From Pseudomonadota bacterium (lineage in GTDB: Bacteria; Pseudomonadota; Gammaproteobacteria; Steroidobacterales; Steroidobacteraceae): 64,000 nt of DNA. The notes below the pieces were generated by a model. That model saw only the letters and a program-made list of their open reading frames with translations, made no database searches and was not told the origin of the DNA. Within the stretch, counting starts at the first letter, position 1, and each line of letters begins with the position of its first letter. Where the stretch lies: assembly GCA_023391815.1 (NCBI GenBank), contig JAEWAF010000086.1:1-64000 (forward strand), in the 5' to 3' direction. The translations under genes were made by a program, and so were the position numbers. Of this stretch, positions 8,751 to 16,033 are shown one piece after another.

Positions 8751-8909
8751 ATGTCCAGTCAGAAGCAATCGGTTGAGGTTCATTTCGGCAGCTCGGCGCA
8801 TCCGAGCGGCGGCCTCCGGTTCGGCTCGCAGCCTCGCGACGGAGGCGATCAGCAGCAGGCCAAGGCCCGAGGCGATCAGTCGGAAGCCGAAGCGACTCCC
8901 GCGGGCTGA
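8751..8909 (+). CDS. Small hydrophilic protein, 52 aa
   Basis: A short ORF with a strong AGGAG ribosome site eight bases before ATG 8751. It lies 11 bases after the beta-rich protein and just before a strong hairpin that could end the transcript. The product is Gln/Gly/Glu-rich and disordered, with no recognised family. Real translation is suggested by the ribosome site and operon position; the function is unknown. Confidence 0.5.
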   Translation: MSSQKQSVEVHFGSSAHPSGGLRFGSQPRDGGDQQQAKARGDQSEAEATPAG

Positions 8910-8912
8910 GAT

Positions 8913-8944
8913 GTCACCGCCGCCGCCCCGCTGGCGGCGGTGAC
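8913..8944 (+). terminator. Strong 12-bp hairpin after the structural block
   Basis: GTCACCGCCGCC at 8913-8924 pairs perfectly with GGCGGCGGTGAC at 8933-8944 across an 8-base loop, four bases after the 52-aa gene. There is no T-tract after it, so intrinsic termination is uncertain; RNA stabilisation or pausing is an alternative. Its place at the end of the plus-strand gene run supports a transcript-end role. Confidence 0.45.
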
Positions 8945-8969
8945 TTCGGTCTGGTGAAATAAGGGCACT

Positions 8970-9245
8970 ATGAAATTCACGCTTGCAATCGAGCCGGGGA
9001 CCAAGAAAACGGCCTTCGGCGTGGTGGTGCCGGATCTGCCGGGATGTTTCTCCGCGGGCGACACCATCGAGGAAGCGTTCGACAATGCGCGCGAGGCCAT
9101 CGACGCGTTTTGCGAGACCATTGCCGAGGACGGCGGCGGTCTGCCGACGACTCGGCCCCTGTCCGAGTGGCAGAACGATCCGCAGTTCGACGGATGGACG
9201 TGGGATTCTGTTGAGGTGCCGATCGAGAAATATTTCGGGCAGTAG
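8970..9245 (+). CDS. HicB-family antitoxin-like protein (no HicA partner)
   Basis: A 91-aa HicB/UPF0150-type protein. The family core is clear: PDLPGCFSAGDTIEEAFDNAREAI gives the LPGC and the following amphipathic helix, within a partly degraded RNase H-like fold. Known HicB proteins neutralise the small mRNA interferase HicA. No HicA-like ORF with the usual short dsRBD fold is found directly up- or downstream. The C-terminal region lacks an obvious separate DNA-binding domain. It may be an orphan antitoxin defending the element against a chromosomal HicA, or may have another role. Confidence 0.75.
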   Translation: MKFTLAIEPGTKKTAFGVVVPDLPGCFSAGDTIEEAFDNAREAIDAFCETIAEDGGGLPTTRPLSEWQNDPQFDGWTWDSVEVPIEKYFGQ

Positions 9246-9284
9246 AAGGCCCGCGCCATCGAGCACGCGGGCCTTTGGGAGTGG

Positions 9285-9503
9285 TCAGCTGGCCCAATCT
9301 TCCGTTGTTATGCGATCGACCAGCCAGCCGCGTAACTCAATCTCATCGAGCGGCTCGGTAACTGGATAGTTGCGTGGTGCATTTATGACCACGTATCCGT
9401 CGTTGCCCGCTCTCCGGTTGTAGTTCCGGTGATGGCGTACCGACCAACCAAGCTTGCTGGCCTTCTTTCGCAGTGTTTTCAGGCTCAACGTTTCAACTGG
9501 CAT
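9285..9503 (-). CDS. Small basic hypothetical protein, 72 aa
   Basis: No family recognised. The protein is basic and compact (SLKTLRKKASKLGWSVRHHR, then an aromatic NYNRRAGNDGYVV) with an acidic C terminus. An AGGAAT ribosome site lies about eight bases before its ATG. It faces the HicB gene convergently, leaving about 40 bases between the stops. It could be an unrelated regulator of the element; it does not look like HicA. Confidence 0.55.
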   Translation of the reverse strand: MPVETLSLKTLRKKASKLGWSVRHHRNYNRRAGNDGYVVINAPRNYPVTEPLDEIELRGWLVDRITTEDWAS

Positions 9504-9662
9504 ATTGCTATTCCTCTATAACGAATGGTTTGAGAGGAAGTTGGCGACGTGAGGATCGGTGCCCGTTGCCAACTCCGCAACATGCCCTGCCATGCCGCGT
9601 TCAATCGCCGAAGCGAAGGCCGATCCAGACTGGGCGCAACGATATCCTGGTGCAGCGGAAAT

Positions 9663-9692
9663 AAAAAGCCCCCGGCCGCGAGCACCGGGGGC
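9663..9692 (-). terminator. Rho-independent terminator of the XRE operon
   Basis: On the minus strand, GCCCCCGG and CCGGGGGC (9685-9692 and 9668-9675) form an eight-bp GC stem with a nine-base loop, followed by a run of T (A-run 9663-9667 on the plus strand). It lies 20 bases after the stop of the XRE gene and fits a classical intrinsic terminator. Confidence 0.85.
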
Positions 9693-9711
9693 AAGCTCAG
9701 TTGCGTGGCAA

Positions 9712-10080
9712 TCAGTGCCGTCCGTGCGCGTCCTCCAGCACGCCGATGATGCGAATCACAAACCGCTGATCGGTTTTGCGCAGCGCCTGCAACCGTTCGG
9801 CGTGACGCATCGCCTTCGGCGAGAGCCGTCCCTGTCGATCGCGAGGTCGGGCGAGATAGATCAAGTCCTCCACCGGCACGCAGAACACCTTTGCGAGCTT
9901 GGCAAGGAGTAGCACCGACACGCGGCGTTCCCCTGCTTCCCAAGCGAAAACACACTGCTGAGATACCCCGACCGCGCGGGCTAACTCGGCCTGCGTGAAC
10001 TTGAGATTCTTCCGCAGCACTGTGATGTGCTTGCCGAGGGCTGCGAAATATCTCCTTGATTCGATCTTGATGACGCTCAC
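9712..10080 (-). CDS. XRE-family transcriptional regulator, 122 aa
   Basis: A lambda-repressor-like HTH occupies about residues 8-65: the alternating helices TQAELARAVGVSQQCVFAWE and the following segment are typical. A helical tail ends in VLEDAHGRH. The GTG at 10080 is chosen because it has GAGG upstream and overlaps the TGA of the 69-aa gene (GTGA), whereas the longer frame is a shadow. As last gene of a minus-strand operon facing the structural genes, it probably controls the element's lysogenic or maintenance state. No separate cleavage domain is seen. Confidence 0.85.
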   Translation of the reverse strand: MSVIKIESRRYFAALGKHITVLRKNLKFTQAELARAVGVSQQCVFAWEAGERRVSVLLLAKLAKVFCVPVEDLIYLARPRDRQGRLSPKAMRHAERLQALRKTDQRFVIRIIGVLEDAHGRH

Positions 10081-10286
10081 GGCGCACCTCGCGCAGTGAG
10101 TTGGTCCAGGCCGCTGACGCTTTCCCGAACGAGCTTGAGCGCAACGCGAACGGCATCGCCGAGATCGATCTTCTCGTCGGCGAACTCGGCTGCGACGACC
10201 ACGCAAGTGAGAATCGCATTGACCTTCTGCAGGCGTCGCAGCTCGGCATTCAGCAGTGCCGCCCTGGATACACGCTTGCGGCTCAT
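10077..10286 (-). CDS. Hypothetical 69-aa protein in XRE operon
   Basis: A small alpha-helical protein (RAALLNAELRRLQKVNAIL, then GDAVRVALKLVRESVSGLDQL) with no membrane segment that would stand out. The start ATG at 10286 overlaps the stop of the upstream 170-aa gene (ATGA) and its own stop overlaps the GTG of the XRE gene. No family recognised. Close coupling to a repressor suggests a partner or modulator, but this is inferred. Confidence 0.65.
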   Translation of the reverse strand: MSRKRVSRAALLNAELRRLQKVNAILTCVVVAAEFADEKIDLGDAVRVALKLVRESVSGLDQLTARGAP

Positions 10287-10795
10287 GACCGCACCCGATT
10301 GACTGTCACCAATGCTTGGATGCGCACCCAATCGGGAATGATCAGGGCGCCAGCGGTGGCGTAGTCGACTGGCCGCTGGAAGCGACCAACGGTCTTGCAC
10401 TTCGCGCGCAGCGGCTGATCGCCGAAAGCGCCGGCGGCATTGCGCAGAACGGATTCCATCCATTCCGAGCGGTTCGACGTTGCGGGTTGATCCTGCGCTT
10501 CCAGGCACTCGCGGACACCGGGCAGCGCTCGCGCATTTCCCTTGCGAATCCACCGAACCAGCAGCACTCGGTTCGGCGCGCTCTTGAGCGGTTTCTTCTT
10601 GACCGTAAACGAGTCTCCGTTCACGTCGAACTTTTGCCGCCGGTCCTTTGCGGCGATCGGAGGGGCAGCGCCAGCCGCGACCAGTTCTTCGATGCTGTTC
10701 GCCATGTACTCGACCAGGACGCCCCAGCCGTACTCCCTGGCTGCGACATACACCCGCTCGTGCGGAGCCGGCAGCGCTCTGCGGATGGCACTCAT
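10283..10795 (-). CDS. Hypothetical 170-aa protein in XRE operon
   Basis: No family recognised. A charged N-terminal region is followed by an Arg/Pro-rich centre and a C-terminal segment DYATAGALIIPDWVRIQ. No signal or membrane segment is seen. The ATG at 10795 is preferred over GTG 10798 because AAAGGAGGTG sits six bases upstream of it. It shares overlapping junctions with both neighbours, so the whole operon is translationally coupled. Confidence 0.65.
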   Translation of the reverse strand: MSAIRRALPAPHERVYVAAREYGWGVLVEYMANSIEELVAAGAAPPIAAKDRRQKFDVNGDSFTVKKKPLKSAPNRVLLVRWIRKGNARALPGVRECLEAQDQPATSNRSEWMESVLRNAAGAFGDQPLRAKCKTVGRFQRPVDYATAGALIIPDWVRIQALVTVNRVRS

Positions 10796-10959
10796 CACGC
10801 ACCTCCTTTGCGACGCGAGCGAACGCGCTGAATCGCGCCGCTGCGGCCGGGGTGCCGGTTTTTCGAGGCTTTCAGCGTTGAGGTGTGTTTTTGTTGCAGC
10901 GTGGGCGTGACCGGCTTCTCGGTCGCCGGGGAACCGTGTGAGACAATTGGCTTAGCCAT
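10795..10959 (-). CDS. Small basic protein, 54 aa, first gene of XRE operon
   Basis: A short Lys/Arg-rich protein (KASKNRHPGRSGAIQRVRSRR) without a recognised family. The ATG at 10959 has GGAGT ten bases upstream and is preferred over the longer form from 10980. Its stop overlaps the ATG at 10795. The start of the operon promoter is therefore expected in the interval up to about 11,030. Confidence 0.55.
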   Translation of the reverse strand: MAKPIVSHGSPATEKPVTPTLQQKHTSTLKASKNRHPGRSGAIQRVRSRRKGGA

Positions 10960-11036
10960 TGCGATGACTCCATAGGTCAACGTGGTGGTCAGGCCGGCGC
11001 GGTGTTAACGGCACCGCGTTCGGCCGCTTCATTGCT

Positions 11037-11264
11037 TCACCGGCTGGAAGGCCGGGAAGGCAAATTCGAGGCGGGAGGCTCGCCGTACTGCTGGTACGCG
11101 GACCAATGCTCCTGATCGGGCTCTACGCGCTCAGCCAGCGCAGCCTTGGCGCGTTCGGCCTTGCCGAGCTTCCAGGAATAGCGCAGGAGGAGGATCAGGA
11201 CGACCGTTGCGGCCACCAGCGTGGCCAGCAGCCAGAAGGGCATGGGTCCGACTTCGAATTGCAT
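11037..11264 (-). CDS. Small single-pass membrane protein, 75 aa
   Basis: One strong hydrophobic helix (WLLATLVAATVVLILLLRYSW, shown here in part) lies near the N terminus, followed by a charged segment and a Pro/Ser-rich tail. GGAG is placed nine bases before the ATG. No family recognised. It could be the last gene of the mobile element or a host gene. The following 160 bases to the rhodanese gene contain AT-richer GTTAC/GTAAC-like half-repeats but no clear feature. Confidence 0.55.
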   Translation of the reverse strand: MQFEVGPMPFWLLATLVAATVVLILLLRYSWKLGKAERAKAALAERVEPDQEHWSAYQQYGEPPASNLPSRPSSR

Positions 11265-11425
11265 GTGAGACTCCGCTGAAGTTGGTTGAACAACAGCGAA
11301 GTCAGCGCACCCAGTTTGTGAACGGGGCTTTGGAGAGAAGAGGGCAGTAGCTTACAAAAGGTTACTTTTCACCGGTAAGTTACTGATTTACCGAGAAAGA
11401 TACCCACACGATGTAATCACGCCCC

Positions 11426-12484
11426 TCAGCGCTTCACGTCCGCGGCACCCAGGCCGCCTTTCAACACCGACGCATTCAAATCCCGCTCCGCGAGGATGTA
11501 GGCCGCCGCCGAGCTGCGCCGGCCCGTATCGCACACCACGACGTAGTGCAGCTTCGGGTCCAGCGACTTCAACTTCAGGCGAATGAAATACAGCGGCAGG
11601 TTGAGCGCCCCTTCGAGGTGGAACGTTTCGAATTCGCTCGGCAGGCGCACGTCCAGCCATTTGCCGCCGCGAGCGACGATCTCCTTGCCCTGCTCGAACG
11701 TCACCCAATGCAACATGGGCTCGTTGAGCAGCTTGCGGAAGTCGTCCTTGGCAAGGCGCATCAGCGCGCCGTCGGTGAGCATGGTGATGTTCGCGTTGCG
11801 CTTCGAATCGGCGATCAGGGCTTCTTCACCGAAGGTATCGCCCATGCCGAGCTCGGCGAGCTTGATGCCGGCTTTGTTCAGCGGCGTCTCACGCGTGACC
11901 AGGCACTTGCCCTTGACGATCACGTAGAAGAAATCGCCGTCGTCGCCTTGCTTGATGATGACGTCGCCGGCCTTGGCTTCCATACGCTGCATGCGCATGA
12001 AAATGGCCTGAATGTTGGCCGGCGGAATGCGATGAAACGCCTTGGTCTGCAACAGCGTCGTCATCCAGTCGTCGCTTGCCGCCTGCTCGTTGGCGGTGCT
12101 CAGCACGCCGACTTCGTAAGAGCCGGTCTGGTCCCAGGTCAGCATCATGTCGAGCATGTCGCTGTCGATGGCGATGAATTCGACGCGCTCGGAGACGGCG
12201 CGAGCGGTGTAGCGTCGGGGCGTGAAAGGAGCGATGGGATTGCGGGCTTCGGGAGAGCCGCCGCGTAACACGCTCACGCTGCGATCGTCCTTCAACAACT
12301 CGAGGACACCGCTCACCAGGTAATACGTGCGCTTGTCGCTATCGCCTTCCTTGAACAGCAAGCGGCCGGCGGACAGCTCGCGCAACACGGTCTTGCGCGC
12401 CAACGTCTGCAGATTCTCGGGTTTCAGTCCGTCGAGCGGGGAAAATGACCGAAGCAGGCCAAGATCGAGCGGCTTGCTCTCCAT
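11426..12484 (-). CDS. Double cyclic-nucleotide-binding plus rhodanese domain protein
   Basis: A 352-aa protein with two CRP-like sensor domains in tandem (about residues 10-130 and 145-255; the second has the clear GDTFGEEALI phosphate-binding-cassette-like segment) followed by a rhodanese domain (about 265-350). The rhodanese active loop carries Cys in CDTGRRSS, so sulfur or arsenate-type chemistry is possible. No DNA-binding HTH is seen, so it is not a classical CRP regulator. Ligand is not determined by the sequence. It follows the fadJ-like gene on the same strand with a 140-base gap. Confidence 0.85.
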   Translation of the reverse strand: MESKPLDLGLLRSFSPLDGLKPENLQTLARKTVLRELSAGRLLFKEGDSDKRTYYLVSGVLELLKDDRSVSVLRGGSPEARNPIAPFTPRRYTARAVSERVEFIAIDSDMLDMMLTWDQTGSYEVGVLSTANEQAASDDWMTTLLQTKAFHRIPPANIQAIFMRMQRMEAKAGDVIIKQGDDGDFFYVIVKGKCLVTRETPLNKAGIKLAELGMGDTFGEEALIADSKRNANITMLTDGALMRLAKDDFRKLLNEPMLHWVTFEQGKEIVARGGKWLDVRLPSEFETFHLEGALNLPLYFIRLKLKSLDPKLHYVVVCDTGRRSSAAAYILAERDLNASVLKGGLGAADVKR

Positions 12485-12624
12485 GTGTCTCCAGTGTCGA
12501 AGGGAGCAGTTGCCCGAGCAACGCGATGCGAAGCAGCGCGGGGCCGGAACTGCAGCTGTGCTATAGATCTGCCGGGGATGGTAGCACAGCCGTTTTGCCG
12601 GAAAGACCGCGCTACCCGCGGCGA

Positions 12625-14664
12625 TCAGCGCACTAAATCCCAGCCTTCGTCCGGGGCAAAGCGGTCACCGTGGGCCCTTTGTAACTCTTGTAATCGGGCA
12701 ATGATGGCGTCCACGCCACGCGCCCGGGCGTATTGCAAAGGCCCGCCCCGGAAAGGCGCGAAGCCGGCTCCGAAAATCACACCGGCGTCGATGAGGTCGG
12801 CGTCCTCGACGATGCCTTGCCGCAGCACCGCGACCGCCTCGTTGACCAACGGCAGCAGCAGGCGGTCCTGCAAATCTTCGGGCGCACTCTGGCCCACGTA
12901 GGGCGGCTTCACCGGCTTGTCGTTCTGCCAGACGTAAAAGCCTTCGCCGGTTTTCTTGCCGAACTTCTTCTCCGCGAAGCGCGTCGCCAGCACCGGCGGC
13001 ACCTCGGCGCCGGTCTCGAAAAAGACTTTGCCGACGCTCATGACCACATCGAGACCGACCACGTCGGCCAGCTCGATCGGTCCCATGGGCATGCCGAATT
13101 CCTCCGCGGCGCGATCGATGAGTGCCAGCGGAATGCCTTCCTGGGCCGCGCGCACGGCTTCGCTCAGGTAGGGCATCAGCACTCGATTCACCAGGAATCC
13201 CGGCGCGCTGTGACAAGCGATCGCGAGCTTGTCGATCTGCCGTGCGAACCCGAGGCCGGCGAGCACCTGCTTCGGATCGGTATTCGCTCCCTGAATCACT
13301 TCGACCAGTGGCATGCGCGAGACCGGGTTGAAGAAGTGCAGGCCGATCAGTCGCTGAGGTTGCGCGAGCTTCTCGGCCAGTTGTTCGAGCACGATGCTCG
13401 AGGTGTTGGTCGCAAGCACGGCATTCGGTTTCAGCTGCGGCTCGACGCGGGCATACAGCTCGCGCTTCGCTTCGAGATTCTCGAAGATCGCTTCGATCAC
13501 GAGATCCGCTTGGGGCACGCCCGCGCCGGCAACGTCCGACTTCAGGCGGCCCATCACCTCGTCGCGCTTTGCTTGATCCGGGTAGCGCTTCTCGAAGAAT
13601 TTCCGAGCGCGCTCCATGGCGGGCGCGACGTATTTCTCCTCGCGATCCTGCAACGTCACCGTGAGACCGCGCGCCGCGCACCAGGCAGCAATGTCGCCGC
13701 CCATCACGCCCGCGCCGACGACGTGCACATGTTTGATCGGCTCGCCGCCGCTCTTGCCGGCGGATTTGAGCCGCTCCTGCAAAAAGAACACCCGCACCAG
13801 ATTGCGGGAAGTCGGCGTGCACAGCAGATTCCCCATCGAGCGCGCTTCGGCGTCGTACGCGCGCTCGCCGGAGCTGCCGTAGTCCTGCCACAGCTCGATC
13901 AACTTGTACGGTGCGGGGTAATGATCGGGCCGTGCTCGCTTTGCCACCTGCGCGCGCATCTGGCCGGCGAGGATGGGGCGCACGAGGCCCAGGTTCAGCA
14001 GACGATTTTTAAGTGACATCGTCTTCACCGGCGGCGGGTTCAGCGCGATCTGCCGGGCGACATCACGCAGTTGCGCCGGGGGCGCGAGCCTGTCGACCAG
14101 GCCCATTTGCAGCGCCTGCTTGGGACGGATGTGCCGGCCAGTGAGCATCAGGTCCATCGCGGCAATCGGACCGGCCAGCTGCACGGCCCGCACCGTTCCG
14201 CCGAGGCCCGGATGCACGCCGAGCTGCACCTCCGGAAAGCCCAGCGTCACCGATGGATCGTCGGCCGCTACGCGGTAACGGCAGGCCAAAGCCACTTCCA
14301 GACCACCGCCAAGCGCGAAGCCGTTGATCGCGGCGACCGTGACGCATCGGAGCGCGGCCAGCTTGTCGACCACCTGTTGACCCTGGCGGACCATTCGATA
14401 GGCCGCTTCGGGCGAATCGATACCGACGAAACCCTTGATGTCGGCGCCGGCGATGAAACCGCTCTTGGCCGAGGCGACGATCAATGCCTTCGGGGGCGAG
14501 CGGGTGAGGGCGGTCAGGATCGCGTCGAGCTCCTCCATCACCTCGCGCGACAGGCTGTTTACCGCGGCATTGGCCTTGTCGATGACCAGCCAGGCGATGC
14601 CATTCGCTTCGGTCTCCAAACGCCAATGGGCGGCGCCGCTCGCGACGGTCGAGGCTTCGGTCAT
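12625..14664 (-). CDS. fadJ: FadJ-type enoyl-CoA hydratase/3-hydroxyacyl-CoA dehydrogenase
   Basis: A 679-aa bifunctional beta-oxidation enzyme. The N-terminal crotonase domain has GADIKGF and the oxyanion-hole segment FALGGGLEVALACRYR. The dehydrogenase Rossmann domain begins at HVVGAGVMGGDIAAW (about residue 320), and the 3HCDH signature HFFNPVSRMPLVEVI follows. Length is close to E. coli FadJ (about 714). It should convert trans-2-enoyl-CoA to 3-ketoacyl-CoA. No thiolase gene is next to it, so its partner is elsewhere. FadB versus FadJ identity is by length and lone-gene context. Confidence 0.9.
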   Translation of the reverse strand: MTEASTVASGAAHWRLETEANGIAWLVIDKANAAVNSLSREVMEELDAILTALTRSPPKALIVASAKSGFIAGADIKGFVGIDSPEAAYRMVRQGQQVVDKLAALRCVTVAAINGFALGGGLEVALACRYRVAADDPSVTLGFPEVQLGVHPGLGGTVRAVQLAGPIAAMDLMLTGRHIRPKQALQMGLVDRLAPPAQLRDVARQIALNPPPVKTMSLKNRLLNLGLVRPILAGQMRAQVAKRARPDHYPAPYKLIELWQDYGSSGERAYDAEARSMGNLLCTPTSRNLVRVFFLQERLKSAGKSGGEPIKHVHVVGAGVMGGDIAAWCAARGLTVTLQDREEKYVAPAMERARKFFEKRYPDQAKRDEVMGRLKSDVAGAGVPQADLVIEAIFENLEAKRELYARVEPQLKPNAVLATNTSSIVLEQLAEKLAQPQRLIGLHFFNPVSRMPLVEVIQGANTDPKQVLAGLGFARQIDKLAIACHSAPGFLVNRVLMPYLSEAVRAAQEGIPLALIDRAAEEFGMPMGPIELADVVGLDVVMSVGKVFFETGAEVPPVLATRFAEKKFGKKTGEGFYVWQNDKPVKPPYVGQSAPEDLQDRLLLPLVNEAVAVLRQGIVEDADLIDAGVIFGAGFAPFRGGPLQYARARGVDAIIARLQELQRAHGDRFAPDEGWDLVR

Positions 14665-14686
14665 GATCGACTCCCGCAGTTGTTGT

Positions 14687-15430
14687 TCAAGTTCGCGGTC
14701 GGATATTGAAATCGCAGATCAGCGGCCGGTGATCGGAAAAACGCACGTCCGGCACATCGAATTGGGTCACCTCGATGCCGTTGGAATACAGCACGAAGTC
14801 CAGCTCCTTGCGGGGCTTGTGGCTGGGGTACGAGGGCAGGCCGAGACGGTTGGCGCTCTTCAGCCCCGAGGCTTCCATGAACAGGTAGATCTCATGGTCG
14901 CCCCAGAACGTGTTGAAGTCGCCGGCCACGATCACCGGCTTGCTGGCGCGCTTCACCAGCTCGTGCAGATGGCGCAGCTGGTCGTGACGATGGCGGAACT
15001 TCAGCGACAGGTGCACCAGGAAGATCGCGCACTCCTCGAGCTCCAGCTCGATGATCAGGCGCTTGATGCCGGTCTCGAAGTAATGGAAGCGCTCGCCCTC
15101 GACGCGTGGCGCCGCCAGAAACGCGTTGCCCTGCTTGCGCACGATCGGCATCAGCTGGTTGATCGACGCCGTGCCGTATTTGCACTGGTAGGTCGAATAG
15201 TGGCCGAGCGAATCGGCGATCTGCTTGGCTTGATTGACCAGCCCCGAGCGGATCGAGCCGGTGTCGATCTCGATCAGCCCGACCAGGTCGGGATCGAGCG
15301 ATTTGAGCCACTCGGTGATGCCGTTCAGAACGCGCGTATTGGTGCGGAGGTACCCTGCGCCCGGCACCGGCAAGTGGAAGGCCGGGCCGAAACCGGTGGC
15401 GTACCGGATGTTGTACAAAACGAAGCGCAT
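14687..15430 (-). CDS. Endonuclease/exonuclease/phosphatase family protein
   Basis: A 247-aa EEP-fold metal-dependent phosphoesterase. Conserved residues are all visible: Asn in YNIRY, Glu in LIEID, His in VHLSLKFRH, the GDFN motif and the terminal SDHRPL. No signal peptide is present, so it is probably cytosolic. The substrate (DNA, phosphoinositide-like lipid or other) is not decided by the sequence. It diverges from the TIR-like gene with a 109-base intergenic region that should hold both promoters. Confidence 0.88.
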   Translation of the reverse strand: MRFVLYNIRYATGFGPAFHLPVPGAGYLRTNTRVLNGITEWLKSLDPDLVGLIEIDTGSIRSGLVNQAKQIADSLGHYSTYQCKYGTASINQLMPIVRKQGNAFLAAPRVEGERFHYFETGIKRLIIELELEECAIFLVHLSLKFRHRHDQLRHLHELVKRASKPVIVAGDFNTFWGDHEIYLFMEASGLKSANRLGLPSYPSHKPRKELDFVLYSNGIEVTQFDVPDVRFSDHRPLICDFNIRPRT

Positions 15431-15539
15431 CGTGTTGACGTGGGCTCAAATCATCGGCTTAGGACCGAGCGGACAGCGCGCATTCTACAGCAGCATTATG
15501 GATTAGAATGGGTCGATCATCGCGGCGGGAGCGAGCCAA

Positions 15540-15998
15540 GTGGGCAGTATTTCTCAACACAATCCGGTGCGGCTGTTCGTCAGTCATGCGTTCGAGCCCT
15601 CGGACGATTATCACCGTGTGTTCGAGTATCTGGAGAGTTCGCACAACTTCTACTACCGCAACTGTAGCAATCCGGAGTTCGCCACCAGCTCGCGCGAGGC
15701 GATGAAGGAAGAATTACGCAAGCAGATCGGCCTCGCCGAATGCGTGATCGTGCCGGCGGCGCTGTATCAACGGCATCGGGAGTTGATCGACTTCCAGTTG
15801 AACTGCGCGAAGGGCCTGGAAAAGCCGGTGATCGTGCTGGAGAAATTCGGCGTCAAGGAAAAAGTGCCGGTGCAGCTGGAAGCGCTCGGCGATGAGATCG
15901 TCGAGTGGAACGAGCGCTCCATCGCGGACGCGATCCGTCGGCAGGCCCGTCACGAGGACACGGCCCGCTGGGACACCATCGAGTTCAAGCTGGATTGA
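15540..15998 (+). CDS. ThsB/TIR-like (DUF1863-type) protein, solitary
   Basis: A 152-aa single-domain protein. The opening strand VRLFVSHAFEPSDDYHRVFEYL and the later CVIVPAALYQRHRELIDFQLNCA match the TIR-like ThsB/DUF1863 group, in which members make signalling nucleotides from NAD or act as phage-sensing switches. The GTG start at 15540 gives a full-length domain and has a weak GGGAG upstream. No ThsA-like or other effector is beside it, so a defence role cannot be asserted. Neighbours are an EEP-family gene and a hypothetical. Confidence 0.7.
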   Translation: MGSISQHNPVRLFVSHAFEPSDDYHRVFEYLESSHNFYYRNCSNPEFATSSREAMKEELRKQIGLAECVIVPAALYQRHRELIDFQLNCAKGLEKPVIVLEKFGVKEKVPVQLEALGDEIVEWNERSIADAIRRQARHEDTARWDTIEFKLD

Positions 15999-16000
15999 CC

Positions 16001-16033
16001 CAGTCCTTGGGACTGAGTCCTCGGACTCAGTCC
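16001..16033. repeat. Nested inverted repeats between convergent genes
   Basis: GGACTGAGTCC (16010-16020) and GGACTCAGTCC (16023-16033) are perfect reverse complements with a two-base spacer. An overlapping alternative stem pairs CAGTCC (16001-16006) with GGACTG (16010-16015). The structure sits between the stop of the TIR-like gene and the stop of the converging hypothetical gene, overlapping the latter's stop codon. It may act as a bidirectional terminator, though no T-run is present. Confidence 0.6.

Larger units (their letters stand above)
1..10959. mobile_element. Integrated phage-like element (satellite or remnant), left end outside window
   Basis: The plus-strand block runs integrase, AlpA-like regulator, DUF3987 protein, several small overlapping ORFs, protease-capsid fusion and a beta-rich protein. 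It is met by a minus-strand operon ending in an XRE regulator. These are seen directly. No portal, large terminase, tail or lysis gene is recognisable, although two proteins (4691-5020 and 7912-8739) could be packaging or virion parts. The content therefore fits a phage satellite, a capsid-only domesticated element or a decayed prophage better than an intact prophage. The left attachment site is outside the window. The right limit is not fixed by any repeat I can see and is placed at the start of the last operon that looks phage-like; the small membrane-protein gene at 11037-11264 could also belong. Confidence 0.75.

Noticed and set aside
11341..11400. AT-richer GTTAC/GTAAC half-repeats possibly marking an attachment site
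   Set aside because: No second copy at the left end is visible because the element's left boundary lies outside the window, so an att site cannot be supported.
12733..14016. Long plus-strand open frame of over 400 codons inside the fadJ-like gene
   Set aside because: It is a mirror of the clear beta-oxidation enzyme in a GC-rich genome and has no domain; antisense shadow.
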